From contig NC_081414.1 in assembly GCF_030272615.1 (NCBI RefSeq), positions 308,427,164-308,491,163 on the forward strand: 64,000 nucleotides of DNA, read 5' to 3'. Of the stretch, positions 1-12,754 are shown one piece after another. Numbering within the stretch: the first letter of the stretch is position 1; each line of letters opens with the position of its first letter. The notes below the pieces were generated by a model, which was given only the letters and a program-made list of their open reading frames with translations, did not search any database and had not been told where the DNA came from. The DNA comes from Cryptomeria japonica (taxonomy: Eukaryota; Streptophyta; Pinopsida; Cupressales; Cupressaceae). Position numbers and translations under genes: made by a program.

Positions 1-178
1 TACTATAAATTCATCCTCTTCACAATGAAGGAACAAAACCCATGCAACTTGTCTTGAGATTGAGGACATTATCCAAGCACAACACCTTTGGTCAATTTTT
101 GTTCTAATGTTTTGTGGGGGAAGATTGATACGAGTTAATTCATATATAAGTTTAGGATCTCTTTTTCATAAAATATTT

Positions 179-195
179 TGGTGAATCTAACCGAT
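179..195 (+). other. Primer-binding-like site of F1
   Basis: TGGTGAATCTAACCGATC follows a short T run. It is a decayed form of the site seen in D (TGGTGAACCCGACG, 35001-35017, - strand) and in F2 (39487-39501). A shared primer site supports placing these three elements in one gypsy group. I could not identify the matching tRNA. Confidence 0.45.
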
Positions 196-497
196 CTTAT
201 TCTTTATAAATATTCTATTTTTTTGGATATATTCTTTGTCTTTATTGTGTTTGATTAGCTGATTAATTGATTAGGCACTTTTACATTTCCAAATATATTG
301 TTTGTTTAGTTTACAAAACATAAATAGTTAAACATTTTTTTATTTTTATTTTTCTTTTGGATTAGAAAACCAAACTATTAAAAAAAATTATTCTATCTTT
401 CAATCAACATTTACTATCTTATCATCATTCTTCTTCTACTTCTCTTGTCTCTTCTCTTATATATTCACACTTTTGTAGAAAGTAAGATTATCTGACT

Positions 498-788
498 ATG
501 TCAGGTCTCTTTCTACAAAATTTTGATGCATTTGATGAGCTGATTAGTAGTGATGATTTTGATATGCTAGATGAATCCCTTGCAGACTTCAAATCAATAG
601 AATATTCCCCTACGACTCCTAGAACATCTCTTTGTGAAAGATTAATTAACAAAAAATATGTTTCTAGTTCTCAAAATGAATTTGTGAAACCAAAAATTAT
701 TGTGCATATTTTCCTAAATGTTACTCAACCACAAACTAATTCTATTTCTTATTGTTTGAGTTGTTTTAAATCCACCTCAACCTCCTAG
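498..788 (+). pseudogene. Short acidic open frame, possible gag remnant of F1
   Basis: A 96-codon open frame lies about 300 bp after the primer-like site, where gag of F1 should start. It begins MSGLFLQNFDAFDEL and has an acidic, Asp/Glu/Ser-rich first half with no zinc knuckle or capsid motif that I can recognise. Its position and strand fit a gag N-terminus, but the sequence alone does not prove coding. It may be a chance frame in decayed DNA. Confidence 0.25.
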
Positions 789-1152
789 ATATATTCTAAA
801 CTTTATAAGATGACTTACTCAAAATAATAACCTTGGTCAAAATGTGTCACAAGCACCGCAGTGTCATGTAATCACTCACACATACAACACTTAAAATATT
901 AAGAAACATAAAAAAAATACCATTTGTTTCTCCTTCTTTTCCATCTCCTCAACCTATTCTTCCTCTCGCATCATATCTTTCTCAACATGTTTGTAAAGTG
1001 TATGATCTTATCGAGCAACATTAAGCTACTCCAACTAAAATATCACTCTAGGACTTGTTGAAAACCTCTCTTGCATACCACAAAATACTTCAAGAGGACT
1101 TACAAAATATAGTTGTCACATCTTCTATTAGACTAAATGATGTAGCAATGGG

Positions 1153-1777
1153 TTGTTAGATTGCATACATGCAAAAAAATTCGATGTTGTCTTCTCACAA
1201 TGTGAGTTACCTTCTCTAGAATTTCAACAACAATATGATGCTCTCATTATTATTGTTTTCATTAATAAAAGTGAAATCAATAATGCCATAATCAATAAAA
1301 AATTAGGCACTAACATTTGTAGAATATATCGAATGCATAAGATTGGTGTAGATATGTCCCTCATTAAACCTGGTTCTCTTTCTATTCATGGATTTAATTA
1401 TGATTTTAGATAATCATTAGGTATAATCGTTCTACCAATTCAAGTAGGACTCGTGAATTTACTAATACCTATCCATGTTATATTTAATGCTCTTTCTTCT
1501 TCTTAGTAGACCATGGATCCATGCCATGGGAACATTCATGTCTACCCTTCATCATAAGATAAAGTTTATATGCATCAATAAGCATTGTATAATTGAGGTT
1601 AATAAAAATTTAAAAAAATTCTTACAAGTAGAGGCTAGATGTCAATCTCCTATTTCTAAAACTCTTAGGCCTTTGATTTCATCTTCAACCAAAGTAGAAC
1701 CACAACCTATTTTTAATAACAACATCATTGGCAAAGAATGTAATTCACCTATGACTATTCTCTTTGGTGATGATTGA
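1153..1777 (+). pseudogene. pol: Aspartic protease region of a Tat-like gypsy element, decayed
   Basis: Two overlapping + strand frames cover the retropepsin region. The first (1153-1413) contains a stretch ending LPSLEFQQQYDALIIIVF and an INKSEINNAII segment where the Asp-Ser/Gly-Gly active site would normally follow. After a frameshift the second (1475-1777) carries LLLSRPWIHAMGTFMSTLHH, which corresponds to the conserved LLGRPWIH motif at the end of gypsy proteases. The enzyme would have cut the Gag-Pol polyprotein inside virus-like particles. The active-site Asp is not visible and the frame is interrupted, so it is dead. It is closely related in layout to the F2 copy at 40565-40800. Confidence 0.6.
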
Positions 1778-1860
1778 GGTTCGTTAGATTTTTCACCTTC
1801 CTTTATTGGACAATATAAAGTCTCACTATCAAAGCCTAAGATTGTTGGTGTTACCAACTG

Positions 1861-3403
1861 ATTGCCTAATAATCCCTATGACTAGCTACCCTCAATAATC
1901 ATGAATGGCCAATGAATAGGAGACAATAAATTTGTTCTCCTCTACACTTTAGGCTCTGTTAGACCTAGAGTTATTCCCTTATTTGTAATATCTAAAATAT
2001 TTATCTCTTCGCACTAGAATATTAATTAGAGAAGAATGTTCTCACTTATTTATCAAGGTCTAATTGTCCTTATATCTCATATTAGATAAATCCTTGATAC
2101 TTTATCTATGATTAGCTCCTTGAGAACATAAATTAACACATAATAAAAAAAGGTAAAAGTTTTTTCTTCTTTATTTGAGAGTTTAAGAATCTAGGCTTTG
2201 AATCAGAATAATAATCTTGAATCGGTGCCTATCTTAGGCAATAGAGTCAACCCTTACATATAAAATTCCTTCTCTATAACAACACAACTTATTACTTAAA
2301 TGGTTGATTAATAGTGTATTGTTGCACTATAGAAATATGTCCAAGAAAGGGTATTATTTATGACTCTTCTTCAATGATCCTTCAATGCAACACACTTTCC
2401 CCAATATTTGATCTTAAACAAGTTTAATCTACTTCTTGAATAGAAGCATAAAATCAAACACACAATATAGAAATTGTATATTGACAAGTTTATAAACCCT
2501 TTGCAACTTCACCTAAAAGGTGCAGTGTCATAAATTGTACTCCTTTAATTTATGAGTCCAATTCCACACTCTCCTGGCACTTATTTTAATTCTTCCATTC
2601 CTCTATGCAATATAGGACCATATTATTGTATTAAATTATTATTTAATTTTCTATTACGAGTATTATATTACTTTAATAAATAAAAAATTTCGTGTTTGGG
2701 CCCTTATTTTAAGTGTTCTATTATCTCATTTCATTTTAAGCTTATATGGGTCGTATGTCTTCAATGCATCTTTTTCCCTACTTAAATTAGTATTTTTCAT
2801 ATAAATTACAATTCTAGTATCAGGTCCCTATTATTTCACAACCCTAAAAATTTAGGCCTATTTTTATGAGACTAGTAATCGTTGAATTGTGTTTGATGCT
2901 TTTTAGCCAAAATTTTAGGAGGACAATATGTCGGTCTTGCCATTTTTGGATCTATCTTCAATGTGAAACATGATTATTTTAAGTTGGCCAAAAGTGAATT
3001 TTACCTTGATATCCCTATATAAGACATCACTCCTAATTCTTTTCAATGTCATTTTATGATGATTTATCATTTTATTGCATCAACACATGGAGGACTTATC
3101 CTAAGAGCATTGCATCATCAATTAGAGATATAATCATTTCAATTAAGAATTTTTATTCAAGCTTTTCAATTCATACTTATATTTATTTATCATCATTATT
3201 GTAGGGTTAATTCCAACCTAATGTTTGACTAAGTCAAACCCATATATTACCTAAATACCATTTTTCTCATCTTTTATACAAGTTTCAAGGTTAGGCAGAG
3301 ATAGGACTAGTGAGACCTGCTTTAGCAAAAAATAGGACTAGGGAACCTAGCACCATAGTTCAAATGGTTTGTCTTGAAAGTTGACCAAACAAAAGTTTAT
3401 AAA
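1861..3403. other. No gene recognised
   Basis: AT-rich sequence with no sustained open frame on either strand. It may be the rest of F1 or another decayed repeat. I see no terminal repeats, primer site or purine tract in it. Confidence 0.5.
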
Positions 3404-5509
3404 TGAAGGAACACAACGGACCACTCAGAGGGGGGTGAATCAGTGGTAATAAAAAACTTTAACTCATCAAAATGATTTAAACTCTAATCACAAATATCAA
3501 TAAGATATGAGCAAAGATATAAAAGTAATCAACACACACATATAAGAGGTAGACCCATAACACAAGATATATGAGGAAAATCCAATGTGGGAAAAACCTC
3601 AGTGAGATGTTGTTGGAGTTTACTGCTCCAATCTAGCCTCATAGGTAAATCACTGATTACAATGTTTAGGGTACCAACCCAAGGAGCACCAACCCTTGAA
3701 GTTTATAGGTACCAACCCCTAGCTTTATGAGCACCAAACCAAATGAGTACCAACCCCTAAAGTTTATGGGAAACAACCTAGAGAAACACCTACCCCTGCT
3801 CTGAGAATCCACTCAGAAATTACAATAAAGATAAATTACAAATACAGATTAATCACCTTGTTAAAAATTTGGTTATGTAACACCTTGTTGTTCTTCTCTC
3901 TTATTATCTAATCTCTACTCTCTACCTTCTTCTTATCTCTGCATTTAGCTCGTTGACCTTTGCTCGATTCAGTCTCCCTTCTCTACTTCTCACAGTGTAT
4001 GTAACTCACTATGTTATCTACTTCAACTCTACACTCTCTGGTTGTTGGTCTCTGCTCTGCTCAATCTTCCTTCTCAACCTCTCTACCTTGGCTCTGAAAA
4101 CTCAAATCACTGGTCTCTGTTGCTCTTTATCCCATTCTCTTTTCTCTGCAACTTACCTCACTATTATTCAGCTACATACTTCTTAGCTTGGAATCTCTTT
4201 TCTCCTTTTTCTTCCTGCTCTCTGCTTCTACTTCCTGCTACCTCTAATCTCCTCTTTCACTTTCAGATTTTTCTACACACAAATTTTTTGCAGTGTTATT
4301 GACAACCCTAACTTCATGTTATTGACACCTGCAAAAAACACTTTTCTGATGTTCTCTTTTTCACTCTCTATTCTCACCTTCTCTATTTTTGCAGAGTTTC
4401 ACTATCTACACACCTCCTCCTCTCACACCACACTTACTTCAACTACTAACTTACTTCACTTGGTAGCAATCTATATACAACAAGATTTTCCCTCCAAGAA
4501 TGAATCAAAAAATTAATCTTCTCAACATCTGAGAAATCTAATCTACCTATTGATTTGATCCTCTAAACACTTTGTCCAGACAACTAGCCATCAATAATAA
4601 ATGATCCCCTTGGAATCCTTCTCAAATCAAATTGTATCTCTAAGCATAAATTATGATATTTTGTAATCTTGGATTTTGTATCCCACTTGAAGATCCTCAG
4701 ATCATACTAGAGCTACTCCACCTTTTGTAGTGTATGTCACTTCATCTCTGTCTATAGCTGCCCATATTAAATTTCACATTCCTTCTATTCTCAACAATCT
4801 TAGAGATAAGATTTTATCTTGTACACAATTCTATTTCTATTTCTATGTGTTTCTCAGACTGGAAAATCTTATTTGATACGTATGGTCTTGCTTCATCGAC
4901 CAATCAAAAAGATTTAATTGTCCACCTATTATTTACCTGTCACTCAACCACTTGGTGAATGGTGGGACCCATTAACCTAAACCTCATCTCACAAAGGGTC
5001 CACATGTAGAAGAAAAATCCACATCGGATTTGCGGGTTGTGCAATTATGTTTCGTAGATCATATAACATGTGTGTTATATGCATTGCGAAACAAAAAAAC
5101 CTTCCTTCTTGCGAGCTGGTGGGATAACGCGCTTTCTATCGATTTCCTTATCCTGCGTCATTTCCTCTCAGACCTTCTTACCACACAGGCTAACAGGATC
5201 CATCTATTCCCTTTGGTATTTTTACCCCGCACGACCATCTCTCTCCAATTTTGCATGATGCAGAATAACAGGGTGCCTTATTTACCTTTGTTTATTATTA
5301 CCCCACAAGGTTGTCTTATAGCGAATATCATGTTGCGGGATAATGAGGTTCACTATTTGCTTCACTTAAGTATTATCCCACAAGGTTATCTAACAGTGAA
5401 TAACATGTTGTGAGATAACGAGGTTTATTGTTTGCTTCACTTAAGTGCTATCTTGCAAGGTTATCGAACAAAAAATAACATGTCACGAGATAAGTTGACT
5501 AGCGTAACC
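3404..5509 (-). repeat. S1 solo LTR, piece 1 (copia type)
   Basis: The piece opens with TGAAGGAAC and a G run followed by GTGAATCAGTGG, then GTGGGAAAAACCTC about 170 bp on. The same order occurs at the ends of the A, B and C LTRs. The first about 160 bp match, in reverse, the end of the + strand LTR at 38596-38758, which confirms an LTR end at 3404. Bases 3670-3800 hold degenerate direct repeats of a GGTACCAACCC type. No primer site lies left of 3404, as expected for a solo or truncated LTR. The LTR continues at 21259 and 37144, after insertions A and C. A clear target duplication was not found. Confidence 0.6.
5215..5500 (-). repeat. 75-bp tandem repeat inside S1
   Basis: TTCACTTAAG recurs at 5361 and 5436, and CAAGG at 5306, 5381 and 5456, so the period is 75 bp with about three recognisable units and a poorer one before them. 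Units contain ATAACATGTT-like inverted repeats. Similar GTGATAACCTGCG blocks recur at 21403 and 21455, on the other side of element A, showing that the same LTR continues there. Confidence 0.7.
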
Positions 5510-6853
5510 TATTGAACACAGAGTACCATGGAGAGGGGGGGTGAAACAATGGTTCCTAGGTCTTTTCTTTTTCTGATCTAACTTGAGAATATCAATTATG
5601 TACTTAATCACATAAATAATCAAACTAGTAAAATAAGATAGAAAGCCAAAGTGACCATGCATACACAAGATTTATGAGGAAAACCGAATATGGGAAAAAC
5701 CTCGGTGAGAAAAGTTGTTGAAGTCTATTGGTCCAATCCAACCTCACAGGTAAAACATAGATTTACAAAGATTTTAGGGCACCAACCCAAGGAGCATCAA
5801 CCCCTACACCAAGCTTCGACTTGGAGATGTATATTGAAATACTATTTGAATGAAATTTAGGTTTCTTACTGCAAATGAATTCTGCAGCTCTTGAATCAAT
5901 TAACTCTCTGCTATTTTTTTTTTCCCTCTCCTTTTCACACACAGTCTCTCAGTACACTGTTTCACACTAGTATGTTTCCTTCTCTACCACGCCTTACCGG
6001 TCAGGCTCAACTGCCCACTTATTAAAACTACCAATAGAATCCTCTTACCAGTCTGGCTGCTTACTCGCCCTGTAACTTGATCGACACCCCTTCTCAAGTT
6101 TTCTTCTTCTCACTTCTCTCCTCTCCACAATATTCTCAACAACATTAACACCATCTATTCATTACTTCAGTTTCTTATAAAATTATTTCCCGCAAAAAAC
6201 AATTCAAAATCCAGGCATTTAGGGTTTCTTCACCATCCTCGAGGCAAATCAAATCCAATCAGATCTTGCAAGATCTGATCACTTTGAAGTCTAGCAGTTC
6301 ATCTTCGTTATTTTTGTGCCTTTTAAGACATGTTTTAAAGTCAAGGGAAATGCAATCCTTCATATAGATTTAGATTTGTCAAATTGCTATTAATGCCTCT
6401 GTTGTTTCTTTCTCAAGGTATTCTTTCAATCCGATCTTCTTGCTTCGATCTAGGTGCTAGCTACTCCCCTGATCTTCCTCTATCATTCCTTCTTCCTCAA
6501 GTTTCAATCAGTCTAATGCAATCCCTTGATTTGCAGTTCCTTCATTAATGGCGAATATATGTTTCAACGATCCTGTGGATGAAACTTCACCAACCACACC
6601 CTACTTGCCACCTCATTTTCACATGACATCACTCCAATCAAGACACAACCTTCTAGTGTTCAGTCGGTCTAACAAACACATATGGGTAAAACCCTTCGCC
6701 AATAGAGTGTTCTTCACCTATTGACCGGTATAACATCCTATATTGGTTGTAGATCTTAATATTATGCCTCTTCATCATTAACCAAGCAACCATCTACCAT
6801 GCTCAATCTCCATCCATTGACATCAATGACAACTAAGTGCCAAAATGCCAACA
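5510..6853 (-). repeat. 3' LTR of A
   Basis: Matches 19863-21253 along its length and ends in ATGCCAACA. It is about 47 bp shorter than the right copy, which has one extra ACCAACCCAAGGA-type unit near 20180-20215. The signature G run plus GTGAA and the GGGAAAAACCTCGG block lie near its left end. Confidence 0.92.
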
Positions 6854-6980
6854 ATCTCTCCTTTTGGCATTGATGACAACTTCTCACAATCCACTCCATA
6901 CCGGTACATTTCTCCCCCTTTGACATAATGACAAAGGGTACTTGCACACTCCCCCTTTGATCCACACAATGCTCCCCTTG
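6854..6980 (-). other. Array of polypurine tracts of A
   Basis: Read on the - strand, purine tracts lie directly against the LTR (complement of CTCTCCTTTTGGCATTG, 6856-6872) and again at 6911-6924, 6949-6960 and 6971-6980 (complements of CTCCCCCTTTGA-like blocks). The tract next to the LTR would prime plus-strand DNA synthesis. Several copies upstream of the 3' LTR are a known hallmark of Sireviruses. Confidence 0.8.
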
Positions 6981-6996
6981 AGCCACACAAACCTTA

Positions 6997-8640
6997 CTAG
7001 GAAAATGATACAACTCCAAACTTGTTTTGGAGGTACTCAAACATGCTTACGGTAGTGGTTTGGTGAAGATGTCTACTACTTGTTCACCAGTAGGAACATA
7101 GTCCATTCTTACCTCTTTTCCTTCAACCTTCTCTTTGAGGAAGTGGTATTTGATTGCAATGTGTTTTGTTCTGGAATGCATGACTGGATTCTTTGCTATG
7201 TTGATTGCATTCGAATTGTCACACCGGATGAGAATGGGATCAGTGATGACCACTTGGATATCTTTGAGATTCTACTTCATCCAAAGAACCTGAGAGCAAC
7301 ATGTAGCAATAGCAATGTATTCATCTTCAATAGTAGATAGGGAGATTCAGTCCTGCTTCTTGTTATGCCATGAGACTAATCGGTCACCCATAAAGAATGC
7401 ACCACCACTTGTGCTCTTTCTATCATCAATGTACCCTACCTAATCGGCATCAGTGTATGCTTCCAAAATAAAATTTCCCTATTTAGGATACCACAAACCA
7501 TACCTGAGTGCTCCTTGTAGATACCTAAAAATTCTACTAACAACATTCATGTGTGACTACTTTGGTGTAGCTTGAAATCTAGCCACCATGCATACTGCCT
7601 AAACAAAATCTAGTCTTAAAGCAATTAGGTTTAGTAGACTTCCTATCATGGATATGTACAAAGTTTGATCCACTACCAGTGATTCATCATTCTTACTTAA
7701 TTTTCTACCAGTCACCATGGGAGTACTTACTGGTTTGCAATCTTCCAGTTGAAATTTCTTCAGCATCTCCTTTGCATACTTGACCTGTGAGATAAAGATT
7801 CCTTTATCTTTATGTAGTATTTGCAATCCAAGGAAGTAAGTCAATTCACCAAGCATTGACATCTCAAATTTTGTATGCATCTAATCAGCAAACTCTTTGC
7901 AGAGAGTATCCTTGTTGCCACCAAAGATGATGTCATCTACATACACAACCACAATAATCATGTGATTTCCATCTTTTCTTATGTACAAATTGTTGTCAGC
8001 ACTTGCCTTTTTGAATCCTCACTCCTTTAGATACAGATACAATCTTTAGTACCATGCTTTGGGGCTTACTTTAAACCATACAGAGCTTTCTTTAACCGAC
8101 ATACAAATTTTTCATCATCATGTAGCATAAATCCTTCTGATTGCTCCATGTATACTTCTTCTAAATTTCCATTTAGAAAAGTTGATTTTACATCCAATTT
8201 GGTACACTTTGTAGCCCTTGTGGGTAGAGTATGCTAGAAACATCCTAATTGCTTCTAATCTAGCCACTAGTGCAAATGTCTCTTCAAAGTCAATCCCCTC
8301 TACCTGAGAGTATCCTTTGCACACTAATATAGCTTTATGTCTCACAACCTTACCTTCTTCATTCATTTTGTTATGGTAGACCCACTTTGTGCCAATGATG
8401 TTCTTATCTTCCGGTCTAGGGACTAATTCCCAAGTCTTGTTCTTCTCAATCTGGTGCATTTCTTCTTCCATGGCATCCATCCATTCTTGTCTCTTAATAG
8501 CCTCAATGAAAGTTTTGAGTTCAACTTCAGTCATGAGGCATAGGTTGACTTGTTCATCATTTTGGGCAAGTCTTCTTCTAGTCTGCACACCATCACTCTT
8601 ATTTCCCATAATTTGCTCTTCCAGATGATTCAACTGTACA
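6997..8640 (-). pseudogene. pol: Reverse transcriptase and RNase H of A
   Basis: The frame near 8118-8633 carries the copia RT start: a tryptophan-rich WELVPRPEDKNIIGTKWVY block, then LVCKGYSQVEGIDFEETFA. The YVDDIIFGGN catalytic motif lies near 7904-7945 in another frame. FLGLQI and LSKNDES blocks follow at 7599-7880, and RNase H ends with CDNSNAINIAKNPVMHSRTK and DIFTKPLP (7047-7253). A stop after KPLP and a frame change precede the last few codons, which end near 7000. The product copied element RNA into DNA inside the particle. Several stops and frameshifts make it inactive. Confidence 0.87.
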
Positions 8641-10061
8641 TACTGGTTGGGAACATTCTGAGGTACTACCTCAAGTTTAGTGTCAGACTAAACATCAACA
8701 TTTTCACCATCGGAGTCATAATATTGGTTAATGTGTGGATGACATCCTTTGTGCATGTCCTCATCAACTCTTACATGCACACTTTCAATAATTCTTCTTA
8801 GTCTTTTATTGTAGCATTTGTAGGTCTTGTTGTTTGACGAGTAAGCAAGGAAGATCCCTTCATCACTTCTAGAGTCAAAACTTCCTAAACCATCCATATC
8901 TCTCTTAATAAAGCATTTTCTTCCAAAAACTTTGAATTATTTAACTGATGGCTTCCGGTCATACCATAATTCATAAGGTGTCAATTTTTTGTTTGTTCTC
9001 AACTAAACCTAGTTCAAGGTGTATGTAGCAGTATGAACAACTTCTTTCCAATAAGTATCTGTTAGACTAGCCTCATTCAACATAGTTCAAGCCATCTCCT
9101 TGACTGTCTTGTTCTTCCTTTCTACCTCACCATTTTTGCTCTGGTGTTCTAGGAGCAAGGTATTTCCTTCTAATTCCATTTTTTTCACAATAATCTTCAA
9201 ATTCATTTGATGGGAACTCTCCACCCCTGTCTAATCTTAGACATTTAATTTGTACCCACTTTCCTTTTCCACCATCTTTCAAAAGATCTTGAATCTTTCA
9301 AATTCTTGTGATTTATCTTGCAGAAAGGTGACCCATGTCATCCTTGAGTAGTCATCAATGAAAAGAATGAATTATCTTTCACCGGCAAGCGCTCTTGTTC
9401 TAGTTGGACTACATAGATCTATATGCACAATTTCAAGTGGCTTTGAGGCATTGTGCTCCTTTGTCTTGAAACTGACTCTTGTTTGCTTGTCGTTTACACA
9501 TTCATCAAAAAATGTGTTTACTATCTTGATGATGGGTGGAATATTCCTCTCACACCCTTTTTTTCTTACTACAACCAAGTTATCAAAATTTATGTGGCCT
9601 AATCTTCTGTGCCACAACCAACTTTCATCTACTTGTCCTAACATACATTGGGACTCATAACATTCCTTCATATTGTAAACATTTCCATCAGTTCTCTTTC
9701 CTTCTACCACCACTTTACCGATACTGTCTTTCTTTATCTGACAACCGATTGAGTCAAAGGTGAATTTGTAACCTTTGTCACACATTTGACTCACACTTAG
9801 CAGATTATGTTTGAGGCCTTCCACATAATATACATCATGTGCCTTCAGTTTTCCATCAATTCTTAGTGTTCCTTTTCCCTTTATTTTGATGGATGAATTG
9901 TCTCCAAACCTTATCGATCCACCATTCCAATCTTCAAGATTAATGAATTTTCTTTTGTCACTAGTCATGTGGTTTGAGAAACCACTATCTACCACCCATA
10001 GATTTTTCCTCTTAGTATGCAAGATAGTCTGCACTATGAGACTTGATTCTTCCTTTTCCAT
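8641..10061 (-). pseudogene. pol: Protease and integrase of A
   Basis: The frame 9372-10061 begins just before the protease active site, read as VVDSGFSNHMTSDKRKF, where family members have DSGCSNHMT. The DSG is intact. The GAG-pre-integrase block (WLWHRRLGHINFDNL) and the start of the integrase zinc region follow. From 9371 to 8900 the integrase core can still be read in fragments (NKTVKEMA- and PYELWY-like blocks) but is full of stops. The open frame 8688-8897 holds the C-terminal SDEGIFLAYSSNNKTYKCYN block. Protease matures the polyprotein and integrase inserts the DNA copy. Both are non-functional here. Confidence 0.85.
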
Positions 10062-11301
10062 TTATTTTTCAACCCAAACCAGTTTGATTTCCTTCTTGTT
10101 GTCAGCTCTTGTATTCTACTCGGGTTTAGATACCAGTCTTTGATCAATATTTTCCTTTACTTGCTTGATCTTCTTGTTTCTACATAATTTGGCTATGTGT
10201 CCAAATTCTTGATAGTTATAGCATTTTATGTTTTCAATAAAGGAAGCATCCTTAATGCTATTGTAGGATATTAGTTGGTTCTTCCTACAATCATAACTCT
10301 TATGCCCATATCCATTGCATTGATAGCAAACAACATTCATATCTCGGAGTGCATTAAATGAATTTCTACTTTCAAAATTCATAGAAGGTTTATTGTTTAA
10401 CCTACAATTAGCTATTTTGATGTCTTGGTCCTGAATGGAACTGCCTCATTGGGGGTCTTCCATTTTGTTGTTGAATCTGATGAATCCTTCTCAATCAATC
10501 CTAGCATTCCTCCTTGAATCTACAAATTTATGAATGAAATGTGACCTCTGGTTCATTTCTATATACTGGTTTGGATGCCAATTTCCAACAACATCAACAT
10601 ATATCTTTTTGCCAGTTTCCTTGCCTACAGTGAATGTCTTCTTTTCTTCTCCTTCAATTAAAGAAGTGAACATTATCTCTTTGTTAGATTTAACTTTTTG
10701 GGTTGATCCTTGACCAACTTCAAAGCCTAATCCACCTATGTCTTTGGATTTCTTTTGTTTACTTAATATCTTATCCAAAGCTTCAGTGATGCCTTCATAC
10801 TTGCTTCTTATTTTTATTTCTTCCTTGCTTTCTTCAAGCTCCTTTATGAACTTTATTATTTCTGCTTCCAGCTCTTGATGCTCCTTTTCTTTCTTTGTCA
10901 AGTCAAGGGTTGTAGCTTCATCGATCCTCTTAGTTTCTTCCAGCTGCAACTTCAAGTCAGATATGATTTGACGGGATTCTTCTAGAGACTACTTCAAGAG
11001 ATCTTGTTCATCTACTACAACAAGCTTAACTCTCTTGAGTTATCTTCTTCTTTTACTTAGTTCTTCAAGTGCACTGATAAGTTCACTCTCCAAATCCATT
11101 TCAGCCTCAACATCCTCTTCTTCCTCATCTTCAATAGCAGGTCTATCAAATGCCATGAAAAGGTTTACTTTTCTATGGTTCTCATGGTCATCATCTTCTG
11201 ATGCATCCTCATCATCTATTGTGTCATCCTCAATGGTATATAAGTTGTTTTGGTTCTGATAGTCTCTTCTTCCCTACCAATAGTCATTCATTTCTCTGTC
11301 T
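10062..11301 (-). pseudogene. gag: C-terminal half of A gag
   Basis: Reading continues directly from the gag half at 18989-19797 once B and one TGTCT copy are removed. It opens with EMNDYW, one TAG stop in place of a probable CAG, and then an acidic stretch. A coiled-coil region follows (10491-10955, rich in Lys/Glu with a GLGFEVGQGS block), then two zinc knuckles at 10116-10382. The first knuckle, CYQCNGYGHKSYDC, is intact. The second, CYNYQEFGHIAKLC, has lost one Cys. Zinc knuckles bind genomic RNA for packaging. A long coiled-coil gag tail fits Sirevirus-type copia elements. Confidence 0.82.
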
Positions 11302-12484
11302 TGATGAATACTAAGAGGGGGGGGTGAATTAGTATTCCAAAAATTGTTGTACTTAAATACTTTACTATTCTAACAGTAAACCGGTAAAGCAGTTTAGCAA
11401 ACAAACTGGTTAGCACACATGCAAACCAAATAGAAAATAATGCATTCACCCACAAAAGCACAAACACCATAACACAAGATATTTTGATGTGGAAACCCAA
11501 ATGGGAAAAACCACGTTGAGATTGAAACTCACAAGTAACTATCTGCAGAATAGGAACTAGTCTGGTTAAGGTCAGAGCGGTTAAGGTCATACAATGTTCT
11601 TTACCAGAATAGATCCTATTAGGAATCTCAATCTCTGTTAGGAGATAAGTCCAATTAAGGACTACCTTGCTAGAGGATTTTAGATCCACATATGTGAACA
11701 ACCTTGTTAGAGGATTTACAAAAGGCTTTTTGGGCCTACCCGGTTAAGGGCTTCAGACTTGTCGAAGATGTGAGTAATCAACAAGTGAGTGATCTAGCAA
11801 ATAGCACAGATTGCTTGGTTAGATCCTTGATAGCTCATTCCTAATGCATTGCAGCATTACTTTAGTCTTCAACACATTTACACTCTCCTTTTTCTCACAG
11901 ACCTGAACTTCTCTTCTATAATCACACTTACAAAAAATCATCAACCACCTTAAACCCTAGCAACAACCTAAAACCCTAGACATGATGTCCTTATAAAGGA
12001 ATCTGATTTCATGTCGGTCCAATAGGATTACAATACAATTTCCTAGGTTCAATGCATCTAGGCATATTTGGTAACATGACACAAAAAGCACCACCAGAGT
12101 GTCGGCATCGCCAAACAATCAATGGATGGTAGCTCATCACAAAATGTCGGTTGGTAACTCATCACAGAGTATTACTGGTTCAAATAAAATACCGGTTTAA
12201 GAAAAATACTAGTTGCCAGTTTGACAAAATGAAGACTGGGAAATATGAGTTGTGCCACTTCGTTCCTTCATACTGCTTGAGATCCTTGAACCGCTTGGGA
12301 TCTTCATACCATTTCAAATCAGTTAACACTTTCTGCAAAACACCAATAGTCTAAAGACTATAATACATCATACTGGTTGGAACAAATACCAGTTGAGATT
12401 TAACTCATACATACAAAAATTGATCTCATAGCAAGTTTGTGTCCATCAATGACAATCACAACATAATCATCAAAAATGCCAACA
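11302..12484 (-). repeat. 3' LTR of B
   Basis: Begins TGATGAATACTAAG with an eight-G run and GTGAATTAGTATTCC, and ends ATGCCAACA. It matches 17824-18988 at roughly 95 percent by eye. A 15-bp CAGAGCGGTTAAGGT-type duplication near 11572 is absent from the right copy. Confidence 0.93.
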
Positions 12485-12692
12485 GTCTCCCCCTTTGGCA
12501 TTGGTGGCAACACTTAGGAAAATTTTGACATCTAAGTGTTCTACAATAAAGAATATGCAATAATGAAAATTACTCCCCCTAAGCATATACACTATCCCTT
12601 TTGCAGAAAATGTAATGTATACTAAGCCTTAACAGAAATAACATGAAAGTTTACATCAAAACATCAAAATTTATATACTTCTTCCCCTTTGC
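12485..12692 (-). other. Array of polypurine tracts of B
   Basis: The tract touching the LTR is the complement of GTCTCCCCCTTTGGCATTGG (12485-12504). Further tracts are complements of ACTCCCCCTAAGC (12571-12583) and CTTCCCCTTTGCC (12680-12692). The arrangement matches those of A, C and E and supports B being derived from the same group. Confidence 0.8.
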
Positions 12693-12754
12693 CAAGAATG
12701 ATGAAAAATATTGCAGACTAACCCCTGCTTCATTAGTATTAAAATAATAAGTGT

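Larger units (their letters stand above)
1..1860 (+). mobile_element. F1: 5' fragment of a Tat-like Ty3/gypsy retrotransposon
   Basis: The segment starts in the tail of a probable LTR, then shows a primer-binding-like site at 179-195 and decayed gag/protease coding on the + strand up to about 1860. The order LTR end, primer site, gag, protease is that of an LTR retrotransposon. The protease part is most similar to the protease region of plant Tat elements and resembles F2 at 40565-40800. No reverse transcriptase or integrase follows, so the element is truncated or broken after the protease. Borders are approximate and the left edge lies outside the window. Confidence 0.5.

Noticed and set aside
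3670-3800. Possible CRISPR-like or tandem array
   Set aside because: Spacing is irregular and repeats are degenerate. It is an LTR-internal repeat in a plant genome.
3953-4516. Several short Ser/Leu-rich frames on the + strand
   Set aside because: They lie in the S1 LTR, overlap one another in different frames and have no motif.
6762-7040. 92-codon open frame on the - strand
   Set aside because: Crosses from the end of A pol into purine tracts and the LTR. Not a separate gene.
11288-11701. 137-codon open frame on the - strand
   Set aside because: Lies in the LTR of B and is broken in the partner LTR at 17796-18193.
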